From Shinella lacus (GTDB taxonomy: Bacteria; Pseudomonadota; Alphaproteobacteria; Rhizobiales; Rhizobiaceae): a DNA stretch of 64,000 bases. Location: the NCBI RefSeq assembly GCF_010994755.1, contig NZ_WHSB02000001.1:372001-436000 (forward strand). Reading direction: 5' to 3'. Below the pieces are notes generated by a model, which saw nothing but the letters and a program-made list of their open reading frames with translations, made no database searches and was not told where the DNA came from. Positions 25,581-33,618 of the stretch are shown piece after piece; the first letter of the stretch is position 1; each line of letters opens with the position of its first letter. Position numbers and translations under genes: made by a program.

Positions 25581-25629
25581 ATTTCCTTCCCACGCTCGAA
25601 CGCCTTTCGAGCGTCACCGGAAAGGAAAT
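25581..25629 (+). promoter_or_regulatory. Leader hairpin covering the ribosome-binding site of the SDR gene
   Basis: ATTTCCTT (25581-25588) is exactly complementary to AAGGAAAT (25622-25629), which holds the Shine-Dalgarno sequence 4 bp before the start codon. Inside, CGCTCGAA pairs with TTCGAGCG around a 5-nt loop. Two stacked 8-bp helices would hide the ribosome-binding site, so an RNA switch or thermometer is possible. Confidence 0.55.
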
Positions 25630-25633
25630 CAAA

Positions 25634-26356
25634 ATGTCCAAAGTCGTTCTCATCACCGGCGCGTCCAGCGGCATCGGCGCCGGCATAGCGCGTGAACTGG
25701 GCGTGGCCGGCATGAAGCTCATGCTCGGCGCGCGCCGAACCGATCGCCTGTCGGGCCTTGCCGACGAGATCAGGGCCAAGGGCGGGATCGTCGAAACCCG
25801 CCGGCTCGATGTGACGGACCGCGCGGATTTCGTCGCCTTCGTCGAGGCAGCACGCGCCGTTTACGGCCGGATCGACGTTATCGTCAACAATGCCGGCGTC
25901 ATGCCGCTGTCGCTGATGGCCTCCCTGAAGGTCGACGAGTGGGACCAGATGGTCGACGTCAACATCAAGGGCGTGCTTTACGGCATCGCGGCCGTGCTGC
26001 CTGAAATGACCGCGCGCCGTGCGGGCCATGTGATCAATATAGCCTCGATCGGCGCCTTGGCAGTGTCGCCCACCGCAGCGGTCTACTGCGCCACCAAATA
26101 TGCCGTGCGCGCCATCTCGGACGGCTTGCGCCAGGAGCGGGATGATATCCGTGTCACCTGCATCCATCCCGGCGTGGTGGAAAGCGAGCTTGCCGGCACC
26201 ATCACCGATCCGGTGGCGGTTGAGGCCATGAAGACCTATCGCGCCATCGCGCTCCAGCCGGACGCCATCGGCCGCGCCGTGCGCTTCGCCATCGAGCAGC
26301 CGGATGATGTCGACGTCAACGAGATCGTCGTGCGGCCGACGAAGGCGGCGCCCTGA
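25634..26356 (+). CDS. SDR-family oxidoreductase
   Basis: 240 residues. Cofactor loop TGASSGIGAGIAREL, VNNAGV, and catalytic Tyr-Cys-Ala-Thr-Lys (YCATKYA). ARRTDRL after beta-2 suggests NADP(H). It belongs to the YdfG/serine-dehydrogenase-like branch common in rhizobia. It overlaps the next gene by one base (TGATG), so the two are translationally coupled. Confidence 0.92.
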   Translation: MSKVVLITGASSGIGAGIARELGVAGMKLMLGARRTDRLSGLADEIRAKGGIVETRRLDVTDRADFVAFVEAARAVYGRIDVIVNNAGVMPLSLMASLKVDEWDQMVDVNIKGVLYGIAAVLPEMTARRAGHVINIASIGALAVSPTAAVYCATKYAVRAISDGLRQERDDIRVTCIHPGVVESELAGTITDPVAVEAMKTYRAIALQPDAIGRAVRFAIEQPDDVDVNEIVVRPTKAAP

Positions 26357-26682
26357 TGCGCCGCCGCTCCCTTCTCCATCTCGCTGGAGCGACGCTCGCT
26401 TCCGCACTTTTCCACCACACCTCCGCAGAGGCGAACATGAACACGCAAACGCATCCCTATGTCGGCATGTGGGTCACCGAAGACGGCCACGTCCGCCACG
26501 AACTGCTGCCCAACGGGCGCTATGACGAAGCGCGCGGCGCGCGCAAGAGCGCCTATCAGGGGCGTTATGCCGTGACCGGCAACCATATCGACTATTGGGA
26601 CGATACGGGCTTCACCGCAGACGGCGACTTTATCGACGGCGTGCTGCACCATGGGGGCATGATCCTCTATCGCGAGCCATGA
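26356..26682 (+). CDS. Atu4866-domain protein with leader peptide
   Basis: 108 residues. The core MWVTEDGHVRHELLPNGRYDEARG and YQGRYAVTGNHIDYWDDTGFTADGDF matches the small Atu4866 domain first seen in Agrobacterium. The N-terminus MRRRSLLHLAGATLASALF is a possible twin-arginine leader, which would export it; a start at the internal ATG (MNTQTHP) would give a cytoplasmic form. It is coupled to the SDR gene, so the two probably work on the same compound. Function unknown. Confidence 0.85.
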   Translation: MRRRSLLHLAGATLASALFHHTSAEANMNTQTHPYVGMWVTEDGHVRHELLPNGRYDEARGARKSAYQGRYAVTGNHIDYWDDTGFTADGDFIDGVLHHGGMILYREP

Positions 26683-26745
26683 CCGCCTTTGCCGGTCAGC
26701 CGAGGCTGCCGGCGCTCAATCTCGTGACGTTCGGCTGAACGGGTA

Positions 26746-26782
26746 CGCGGGTCAACAGTGTACAAATCACCGTTGACCCGCG
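26746..26782. repeat. Perfect 11-bp inverted repeat upstream of the SulP gene
   Basis: CGCGGGTCAAC (26746-26756) and GTTGACCCGCG (26772-26782) separated by 15 bp, with no U tract. TTGACC lies in the right arm and TATAAC 15 bp further, so it could overlap a promoter. Confidence 0.6.
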
Positions 26783-26817
26783 CGCAGCCTCTTATATAAC
26801 GAGCCCACTCACCACGG

Positions 26818-26909
26818 ACCCGGTGAAACTCCGGGTGGCTCTTCTGGCCGCCGATCCGCCAGACAACGCAAAAGCATCAAACCAGTTCACATGCCGGATG
26901 TCCTCCGGC
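26818..26909 (+). ncRNA. Candidate structured leader RNA of the SulP transporter gene
   Basis: Three short perfect hairpins in a row: ACCCGG / CCGGGT (26818-26836, 7-nt loop), TCTGGC / GCCAGA (26843-26863, 9-nt loop) and GCCGGA / TCCGGC (26893-26909, 5-nt loop, with an anti-Shine-Dalgarno-like TCCTCC). The last ends 26 bp before the start codon. A 5' regulatory RNA is likely. A conserved alphaproteobacterial motif called sul1 is reported beside sulfate transporter genes, from memory, but I cannot confirm a match. Confidence 0.5.
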
Positions 26910-26935
26910 CTGGATGCTACTCTTGCGGAATTTCC

Positions 26936-28420
26936 ATGTTCAATCTGACGACCTACAAGCGCGAGTGGTTCTCGAACATCCGCGCCGATATTCTCTCCGG
27001 CATCGTTGTGGCGCTTGCGCTCATTCCCGAAGCCATCGGCTTTTCAGTTATCGCCGGCGTCGATCCGAAGGTCGGGCTCTTTGCCTCCTTTGCCATCGCC
27101 TGCGTTTCCGCCTTCCTCGGCGGCCGGCCGGGCATGATTTCGGCGGCGACAGCGGCGACCGCGGTGCTCATGGTCACGCTCGTCAAGGAGCACGGCCTCC
27201 AATATCTCTTTGCCGCCACGCTTCTGATGGGGCTCATCCAGATCGCGGCCGGCTTCCTGAAACTCGGGCGCGTGATGCGCTTCGTCTCTCGCTCGGTCAT
27301 CACGGGCTTCGTCAATGCGCTGGCGATCCTTATCTTCATGGCGCAATTGCCGGAGCTCATCGGCGTGCCGGGACTGACCTATGCGATGATCGCCGCCGGC
27401 CTCGCGATCATCTATCTCTTTCCCTACCTCACCAAGGCCATCCCCTCGCCGCTCGTGGCGATCCTGGTGCTTACCGGCCTCGCCTATTGGGGCGGCATGG
27501 ACATCCGCACCGTTGGCGATCTCGGCGCGCTACCCTCGGCGCTGCCGGTCTTCGCGCTGCCGCAGGTGCCGCTGACCTTCGAGACCTTGCAGATCATCTT
27601 CCCCTATTCGGTGGCGCTCGCGGCGGTCGGCCTGCTCGAATCGCTGCTGACCGCGCAGATCGTCGATAACATGACGGATACGCCCAGTTCCAAGAGCCAG
27701 GAATGCATCGGGCAAGGCGCAAGCAACATCGCCTCCGGCCTGATCGGCGGCATGGGCGGTTGCGCGATGATCGGCCAGTCGGTGATCAATGCCAGCTCGG
27801 GCGGACGCGGACGCCTGTCCACCCTCGTGGCCGGCGCCTTCCTGCTGTTCCTCATCCTCGTGCTCGACGACCTCGTTCGCATCATCCCGATGGCGGCGCT
27901 CGTTGCCGTGATGATCATGGTCTCGATCGGCACCTTCTCCTGGCGGTCGATCCTGGATCTCCGCCGCAATCCGCTGCCCTCCTCCATCGTCATGCTGGCG
28001 ACGGTGGCAACCGTGGTCGGTACGCATGATCTGGCCAAGGGCGTGCTCGTCGGCGTGCTGCTGTCCGGCGTGTTCTTTGCCGGCAAGGTGGCAAAACTCT
28101 TCCGCGGCCGTTCAGTGCTGAATGTGGACGAAACCGAACGCACCTACCACGTGGCAGGCCAGGTCTTCTTCGCCTCCGCGGAAAGTTTCACGGCGGCCTT
28201 CGACTTCGCCGAGCCGCTGCGAAAGGTGACGATCGACGTCACGGAGGCCCATCTGTGGGACATCACTGCGGTCGGCGCACTCGACAAGGTCGTGCTCAAA
28301 TATCGCCGGCTGGGCGTCGATGTCTCGGTGATCGGCGCCAACGAGGCGAGTACACATATGCTCGACCGTTTCGCCCTGCATGACAAGGACCATGCCGCTT
28401 TTTCAGCGGAGCGGCACTGA
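26936..28420 (+). CDS. SulP-family anion transporter with STAS domain
   Basis: 494 residues from ATG 26936. The SulP signature is near the N-terminus ([34 protein letters not shown]). Ten or more membrane segments are followed by a C-terminal STAS domain (about 400-494: [38 protein letters not shown]). The family carries sulfate, bicarbonate or dicarboxylates. The leader RNA upstream suggests control after transcription starts. It converges with the MBL hydrolase gene, leaving 16 bp between. Confidence 0.92.
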   Translation: MFNLTTYKREWFSNIRADILSGIVVALALIPEAIGFSVIAGVDPKVGLFASFAIACVSAFLGGRPGMISAATAATAVLMVTLVKEHGLQYLFAATLLMGLIQIAAGFLKLGRVMRFVSRSVITGFVNALAILIFMAQLPELIGVPGLTYAMIAAGLAIIYLFPYLTKAIPSPLVAILVLTGLAYWGGMDIRTVGDLGALPSALPVFALPQVPLTFETLQIIFPYSVALAAVGLLESLLTAQIVDNMTDTPSSKSQECIGQGASNIASGLIGGMGGCAMIGQSVINASSGGRGRLSTLVAGAFLLFLILVLDDLVRIIPMAALVAVMIMVSIGTFSWRSILDLRRNPLPSSIVMLATVATVVGTHDLAKGVLVGVLLSGVFFAGKVAKLFRGRSVLNVDETERTYHVAGQVFFASAESFTAAFDFAEPLRKVTIDVTEAHLWDITAVGALDKVVLKYRRLGVDVSVIGANEASTHMLDRFALHDKDHAAFSAERH

Positions 28421-28436
28421 TGAGGGAAGGTTTGCA

Positions 28437-29180
28437 TCATTCTGCGGCGGACGTTGCGGCAAGATAGCCCCGCGCAATTTCCTGCATGCGGCTCCTGCCG
28501 AATTCCGCGCCATGGCCGCCATGCACCACATGGACATCGAGATCTGACAGCCGTGCCATCGTCTCGCGATAAACGCCCCTGTCACACCCCGGCAGGTCAT
28601 CCACGAGGCCGCCCTGGTAGATCGCATCGCCGCTAAAAAAGGTGCCGGTCTTCTGGTCAAGCAGGCCGATGGAGCCTGGAGAATGCCCGGGAAGATGCAG
28701 GACAGTGTAGCAGGCGTCGCCGATGTCGATGACGTCGTTCTCCGCCAGGATCGTGGTTAGCGGTGCGGGTGGGATTTTATGGGCTTCCGGCGTCACGCCC
28801 GTGGGGGGCACCGCGGTCAGGGCGTCCGGCTGCGTGCGAAAATAGCCGGCCAGCGTGTCCGCATCCGGCATGCGCGCGAAGGCCTCGGCTTCGGCCTTGT
28901 GACCCAGCCGGGTCTCGAATTCGTGGAACGACCCGATATGATCGACGTGAACGTGCGTCGCGACCGCGAAAACCGGTTTGCCCGGAGGGATGTGCAACTC
29001 GCTTCTGAGGTTGGCGAGACCCATGCCGAAATCGATGACGAGGTCGGCGTCCCGGCCGGTGACGTGGAACATGTTGGCCCGGAAGAATTTATGGACATGC
29101 GGCTCGCAGATCCGGGTGAGCCGATCCGAGATCGCTTCCTTTAAAAACCAGTCCGTGTTGTTCACGATGGCCTCGCTCAA
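28437..29180 (-). CDS. Metallo-beta-lactamase-fold hydrolase
   Basis: 247 residues. The zinc motif THVHVDHIG is the HxHxDH signature; further ligands are in [21 protein letters not shown] and VHGGHG. No membrane or signal segment, so cytoplasmic. It is the last gene of the cysteine hydrolase/GYD/ABC operon and overlaps the ATPase gene by 4 bp (ATGA). A second hydrolytic step on the imported compound is likely, substrate unknown. Confidence 0.9.
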   Translation of the reverse strand: MSEAIVNNTDWFLKEAISDRLTRICEPHVHKFFRANMFHVTGRDADLVIDFGMGLANLRSELHIPPGKPVFAVATHVHVDHIGSFHEFETRLGHKAEAEAFARMPDADTLAGYFRTQPDALTAVPPTGVTPEAHKIPPAPLTTILAENDVIDIGDACYTVLHLPGHSPGSIGLLDQKTGTFFSGDAIYQGGLVDDLPGCDRGVYRETMARLSDLDVHVVHGGHGAEFGRSRMQEIARGYLAATSAAE

Positions 29181-29917
29181 TGCAGCAGCTTGCCGAGGAA
29201 GCGCTTCGTGCGCTCATGCGTCGGCGCGGAAAACAGGATGTCGGGCTTGTTGCGCTCGATGATCTGGCCGCCATCCATGAAGACCACTTCGCTGGCGACC
29301 TCGCGCGCGAAATTCATCTCGTGCGTAACACAGACCATCGTCATGCCATCGGCGGCAAGCGAGATCATCGTGTCCAGCACCTCCTTGACCATTTCGGGGT
29401 CAAGCGCCGAGGTCGGCTCGTCGAACAGCATGATGCAGGGGTTCATGCAAAGGGCACGCGCGATGGCGACGCGCTGCTGCTGGCCACCGGAAAGCTGGCC
29501 CGGATATTTATCGGCCTTTTCCGGAATGTGCACGCGCTCCAGATATTTCATGGCGATCTCTGTCGCCTGCTTTTTCGGCAGCTTGCGCACCCAGCGTTGG
29601 GCGACCGTGCAGTTTTCCAGAACCGTCAGGTGCGGGAACAGGTTGAAGTGCTGGAAGACCATGCCGACATCGCTTCGCACGCGGTCGATGCGCTTGAGCT
29701 GGCTGGTGAGCTCAATGCCGTTGACGATAATCGAGCCTTCCTGGTGCACCTCCAGACGGTTCATGCAGCGGATCAGCGTCGATTTGCCGGAGCCGGAGGG
29801 GCCGCAGATGACGATGCGTTCGCCCTTGCGCACGGTGAGATCGATGCCCTTGAGGACCTGGAAGGCGCCATACCATTTGTTGACGCCGGCAACCTGAATT
29901 GCGGTTTGCGTGTTCAT
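29177..29917 (-). CDS. Amino-acid-type ABC transporter ATP-binding protein
   Basis: 246 residues, a single nucleotide-binding domain of the GlnQ/HisP type. Walker [11 protein letters not shown] loop in [11 protein letters not shown], signature [15 protein letters not shown], Walker [14 protein letters not shown], and the conserved His in VTHEM. It couples ATP hydrolysis to import with the adjacent permease and binding protein. Confidence 0.94.
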   Translation of the reverse strand: MNTQTAIQVAGVNKWYGAFQVLKGIDLTVRKGERIVICGPSGSGKSTLIRCMNRLEVHQEGSIIVNGIELTSQLKRIDRVRSDVGMVFQHFNLFPHLTVLENCTVAQRWVRKLPKKQATEIAMKYLERVHIPEKADKYPGQLSGGQQQRVAIARALCMNPCIMLFDEPTSALDPEMVKEVLDTMISLAADGMTMVCVTHEMNFAREVASEVVFMDGGQIIERNKPDILFSAPTHERTKRFLGKLLH

Positions 29918-29941
29918 ATCCGACCCGTGGGTTTGCGGCGA

Positions 29942-30619
29942 TCAGCGATAGCCGCGCGAAAGCACATGTTCGATGCGGTTCTGGGCGAGTGTCAGCACCG
30001 AGACGATGACGAGGTAGTAGACGAGCGCTGCGCCATACCATTCGAGAAACCGGAAGCTCGTTGCGATCGCGAACTGCGAGACGGTCATCAGTTCCTTGAG
30101 CGAGATCACGGTCGCAAGCGACGTGGTCTTCAACAGCGAGATGAACTCGTTCATCAACGAAGGAACCGCAATCCGGAGCGCTTGCGGCATGGTGATGACC
30201 AGAAAAATCTGCCAGCGATGCATGCCAAGCGCAGCCGCACCCTCCTGCTGCCCACGCCCCACGGCGGCAAAGGCGCTGCGCAGGATTTCCGCCAGATAGG
30301 CGATCTGGATCAGCGACAGCGCCAGAAAGGCCGCGACGAAGGGCGTGAACCAGCCGGCGCGAAAGATTTCGGAGATCTGCGGCAGGCCGTTCCACACGAA
30401 CAAGAGCACGAGCAGTGCGGGTGCGCCGCGGAAAAGCCAGACATAGAGCGTGACCAGCCATCGGACGGAGCGCCGCGGCGAGCCCGCCATGGAGCCGAGC
30501 CCCATGCCGAGCACGAGGGAGACGGCCATGACGCACAGCGAGAGGCCGATTGTCAGGAGTGCCCCCTGGAAAAGGGGAGCACTGAAGATCGCCTGCAGGA
30601 AGAGGTCGAGCTGGAACAA
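29942..30619 (-). CDS. Amino-acid-type ABC transporter permease
   Basis: 225 residues from a TTG at 30619, chosen because AGGACGGA lies upstream and it begins just after the binding-protein stop codon; a longer frame starts inside the previous gene. The HisM/GlnP-type EAA motif is visible (EGAAALGMHRWQIFLVITMPQALRIAVPSL). Only one permease is encoded in the operon, so it should act as a homodimer. The TTG start is an inference. Confidence 0.88.
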   Translation of the reverse strand: MFQLDLFLQAIFSAPLFQGALLTIGLSLCVMAVSLVLGMGLGSMAGSPRRSVRWLVTLYVWLFRGAPALLVLLFVWNGLPQISEIFRAGWFTPFVAAFLALSLIQIAYLAEILRSAFAAVGRGQQEGAAALGMHRWQIFLVITMPQALRIAVPSLMNEFISLLKTTSLATVISLKELMTVSQFAIATSFRFLEWYGAALVYYLVIVSVLTLAQNRIEHVLSRGYR

Positions 30620-30636
30620 CGCGATCCGTCCTGTCG

Positions 30637-31476
30637 TCAGTTGACGTCGTGGGAAACGTCGGTCGCCGTTTCCGGCAACTTCCATTTCTCAAGCAGCGTC
30701 TTCATCTCGCCGCTCGCCTGCAAAGCCTCGATCGCCTCTTTCAGCATCTGCCGGTCGCCATCGCTCTTGCGCAGGTAGATGCCGTAGTTTTCGCTTTGCT
30801 CATAGGTATAGGGAATGGCCAGCCGGCCTGGCACCTGAAGCATGCGATAGGCGGCCGTCGTATCCTGCGTGATCGTCGCGGTGGCGCGGCCGACGAGAAT
30901 CTGCTCGATGACACCGGAGGCGGAGGGATAGGTCTGCGCCTGGATCGCCGCCTTGCCAGCGGCTTCGAGTTCGGCGTTAAGATCGGCGACCATCTTTTCG
31001 TAGGACGTGCCGGCTTCGATCGCCATCACCTTGCCGCTGACATCGGCGGGGACTTTCGTCTCCGTGTCGCTTGCCGCCGTAACCATCACGATGTGTGAGC
31101 TGAAATACGGAATGCCATCGTATTTTTCGAGGCGAGCCGGCGTGATCAGGATGCCGCTTGCGACCAGGTCGCAACGCTTGGAATCGAGCGACGGCAGCAG
31201 GCCCTTGAAGTCGCCGACGACATATTCCGCATTTGCGCCCCAACCCTTGGCGATCGCGTCGATGACGTCGATTTCGAAACCGACGAGATCCTTGTCGCCC
31301 GGATTCTCATAATATTCCATCGGCGGGAATTCGCCGCTGGTGCAGACTTTCAGGACGCCGCCCGATACGAAATCGGGCTTATTGTCGGCGGAAAGAGCCG
31401 TGCCCGCGCCGAGTATGCTGGCAAGCATCGCGCCTGCCAGAAGAGAGGTTTTTATTCCCAGTTTTGCTTTCATCAT
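30637..31476 (-). CDS. Amino-acid-type ABC transporter substrate-binding protein
   Basis: 279 residues. Signal peptide to about residue 30 (MMKAKLGIKTSLLAGAML...ALSA), then a type-II periplasmic binding fold: GGVLKVCTSGEFPPMEYYE, LVGFEIDVIDAIAKGWG, CDLVASGILITPARLEKYDGIPYF, and IEAGTSYEKMV. This is the SBP_bac_3 family, which binds amino acids and similar small polar molecules. The linked cysteine hydrolase suggests an amide or ureide ligand. A separate promoter in the 120-bp gap upstream is likely. Confidence 0.92.
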   Translation of the reverse strand: MMKAKLGIKTSLLAGAMLASILGAGTALSADNKPDFVSGGVLKVCTSGEFPPMEYYENPGDKDLVGFEIDVIDAIAKGWGANAEYVVGDFKGLLPSLDSKRCDLVASGILITPARLEKYDGIPYFSSHIVMVTAASDTETKVPADVSGKVMAIEAGTSYEKMVADLNAELEAAGKAAIQAQTYPSASGVIEQILVGRATATITQDTTAAYRMLQVPGRLAIPYTYEQSENYGIYLRKSDGDRQMLKEAIEALQASGEMKTLLEKWKLPETATDVSHDVN

Positions 31477-31596
31477 GGTCGTGTTCCCTTGTTTTTGGCT
31501 TCTTGCATTGACGTTTTGTGAAGTCGTATACGAAGGCCTTTTGCAGACAAGCTAAATGTTTTCGCTGCAAATGCGCAGAAAAACTAAACGATTGGA

Positions 31597-31899
31597 CTAA
31601 CCCACCGCGTTGAGGATCTGGCCGTAAATCTCGGTGTCGAACGCGGGCAGGATGAGCGGCTCGACATGGCCATCGCGGCGCGCCGTGAGCACGTATTGCA
31701 TCATCGCTTCATTGCTCGGCATCTCGAAAACCTGCATGAAATCATAGGTCCCGAGCAGGGCGTAAAAGGCGATCGACCGCCCGCCGAGCGCCGCCACGCG
31801 GTCCTCACTGATCTTCCGGCGCTTGGCGCTGTCGGTCAGCTCGGCGAGGCCCTTTTGCGTGAGGCGCATCAGGGAAACGTATTTCTGGGTCTCGCTCAT
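31597..31899 (-). CDS. GYD-domain protein
   Basis: 100 residues. ALGGRSIAFYALLGTYDFMQVFEMPSNEAMMQYVL is the GYD-family core. The fold is ferredoxin-like and probably dimeric; no enzymatic role is established. It overlaps the cysteine hydrolase gene by 4 bp (ATGA), so the two products are made together and may act on one pathway. Confidence 0.88.
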   Translation of the reverse strand: MSETQKYVSLMRLTQKGLAELTDSAKRRKISEDRVAALGGRSIAFYALLGTYDFMQVFEMPSNEAMMQYVLTARRDGHVEPLILPAFDTEIYGQILNAVG

Positions 31900-32570
31900 G
31901 TCGTGGAATTTCCCAGCTTTTTCAGGCCTTCAAGCACGGCCGCCGTGTCGGTGAGTGCGCCAAAAATTCCGTTCTCGACGGTGACCATGTGGAGGGCCGC
32001 CTCATGGGCATATTGATCGCCGCTGGCGCAGGCGTCCGAGATGGTCAGGCACTGGAAATTCCGATCGCAGGCTTCGCGCAGCGTGGTGTGAACGCAGACA
32101 TCCGTCGTGCAGCCGGTGAACAGCAGATGGGTGATGCCCTGCGCGCGCAGAACATGCTCGAAATCGGTGTAGGTGAAGGCGCCGTTGCAGGTCTTGTCGA
32201 CGATGATGTCCTGCGGGCGCACGTCGAGTTCGGGAACGATCTGGAAGCCGGGGCTGGAGCGCAGCAGCGCGGTGGTGCCCTCCAGGCCCGACCGCTGCCG
32301 GCGCCATTTTTCGTAAGGTGTCATGTCCGCGAGGTCCCCGCGATAACCCTGCCGCGTATGGATGATCTGGATGCCAGCCTCGCGGCAGGCGGTGATGAGC
32401 TGGTTTACCGCGGGAAGGATCGCGCGCAGCGGTGCGGGATCATAACCCTGCAGGGCGAAATACCCCGTGGTGGAGAGAAAATCCTCTTGCAGGTCGATGA
32501 CGATCAGCGCCGTTTTGCGCGCATCGAGATTGCCGTCATAGGGGTAGTCGAATGGTTTTGCCGAGATCAT
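31896..32570 (-). CDS. Isochorismatase-family cysteine hydrolase, biuret-hydrolase-like
   Basis: 224 residues from ATG 32570 with GAGGAG ahead. The catalytic triad of the family is complete: Asp26 (LIVIDLQEDF), Lys126 (IIVDKTCNGAF) and Cys159 (FTGCTTDVCVHTTLREA). The overall pattern, including YPYDGNLDARKTALIVID, HTRQGYRGDLADM and RRQRSG, resembles rhizobial biuret and ureide amidohydrolases more than nicotinamidases. It should hydrolyse an imported amide or ureide. It heads the operon and is divergent from a GcvA-like LysR gene. Confidence 0.87.
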   Translation of the reverse strand: MISAKPFDYPYDGNLDARKTALIVIDLQEDFLSTTGYFALQGYDPAPLRAILPAVNQLITACREAGIQIIHTRQGYRGDLADMTPYEKWRRQRSGLEGTTALLRSSPGFQIVPELDVRPQDIIVDKTCNGAFTYTDFEHVLRAQGITHLLFTGCTTDVCVHTTLREACDRNFQCLTISDACASGDQYAHEAALHMVTVENGIFGALTDTAAVLEGLKKLGNSTT

Positions 32571-32640
32571 GAACAAGCTCCTCTTTGTCGATGGGATAGC
32601 ACTCTTAACAGTTTGAAAAAATCAATTTAAAATCACCTAT

Positions 32641-32663
32641 ATCGTTCTATAAAGCTAAACGAT
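32641..32663. promoter_or_regulatory. ATCGTT-N11-AACGAT dyad between the cysteine hydrolase operon and LysR
   Basis: A 23-bp dyad with an 11-bp spacer, the T-N11-A geometry of LysR sites, 15 bp before the LysR start codon. Its right arm CTAAACGAT recurs exactly at 31584-31592 upstream of the binding-protein gene. Confidence 0.6.
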
Positions 32664-32678
32664 AAATTGGATATCCAG

Positions 32679-33587
32679 ATGAGCCGCCTCCCGCCCTACC
32701 TGCAATATCTGCCCGCTTTCGAAGCGACCGCGCGCCTTGGCGGGGTGCGGCATGCGGCGGAGGAACTGAACCTCAGCCCGAGCGCGATTTCGTTGCAGTT
32801 GAAGAAACTGAGCGATGCGACGGGCATCATCCTGTTCCAGAAGTCGGGCCGGAATGTCGCCCTCACGCAGGCGGGCAGGGATTTTTCGCAGGCCGTCGCC
32901 ATATCGCTCGGACAGCTCGGCACGGCGACGCGGGCATCGCGGAAAATAACCGCCGGCGACCAGCCCACCTCCCTCTCGGTCTCCGTGCCGACCGCGCTCG
33001 GGATTGCCTGGCTGACGGCGACGATCGTCGATTTTGCGCAATCGCACGGCATCGCCAATCTCACCATCAACGAGGCAATCACCGCCGCGGACGTGGACTG
33101 GGAGGAAAACGACCTGGCTGTCGTCTACGACAACCCGCCCTTCACCGGAAAATACTGGCGCTCGCTCAGCGAAGTCCGGCTCTGCGCCGTGTGCTCGCCG
33201 ACATTGTTTCCGCGGCTCGACCTGCGCAATCGCGACAGGAAGCTGAGTTCCGTCGCGCTGCTGCATGAAGACGACGGCGGGGAATGGGCAAAATGGTCCG
33301 TTGCCGCGCGCATCGGCCTTGAGGGTAATACCCGCGTGCGGGTGACTTCGGTGGCGCAGGCGATTGCGTCTGCCGTCCAGGGCCGCGGCGTGGCGCTGGT
33401 CTCGGATGTGCTGACGCGAAACTATCTGAGCGAAGGGCGGCTCATCCAGCCGTTCTCCACCACGATCAATGCGGCGCGGGAATATTACATCGTCTGCCCC
33501 GTTGACCGCGCGAACGACCCGGTCCTGCGCGCTCTGGCCGACCGGGTGGTCGAGCAGTTGCGCCCGGGCCGCGAGCAGAATGCCTGA
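32679..33587 (+). CDS. LysR-family regulator, GcvA-like
   Basis: 302 residues from ATG 32679. The N-terminus PPYLQYLPAFEATARLGGVRHAAEELNLSPSAISLQLKKL is the GcvA-type LysR head. The effector domain (SLSVSVPTALGIAWL) follows. It faces the cysteine hydrolase operon across a dyad-containing gap, and is followed by a paralogue 31 bp downstream. It is the first candidate to control the operon. Confidence 0.92.
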   Translation: MSRLPPYLQYLPAFEATARLGGVRHAAEELNLSPSAISLQLKKLSDATGIILFQKSGRNVALTQAGRDFSQAVAISLGQLGTATRASRKITAGDQPTSLSVSVPTALGIAWLTATIVDFAQSHGIANLTINEAITAADVDWEENDLAVVYDNPPFTGKYWRSLSEVRLCAVCSPTLFPRLDLRNRDRKLSSVALLHEDDGGEWAKWSVAARIGLEGNTRVRVTSVAQAIASAVQGRGVALVSDVLTRNYLSEGRLIQPFSTTINAAREYYIVCPVDRANDPVLRALADRVVEQLRPGREQNA

Positions 33588-33618
33588 TCCGTTGAACAGC
33601 AATTGAAGGAAGAAACCG

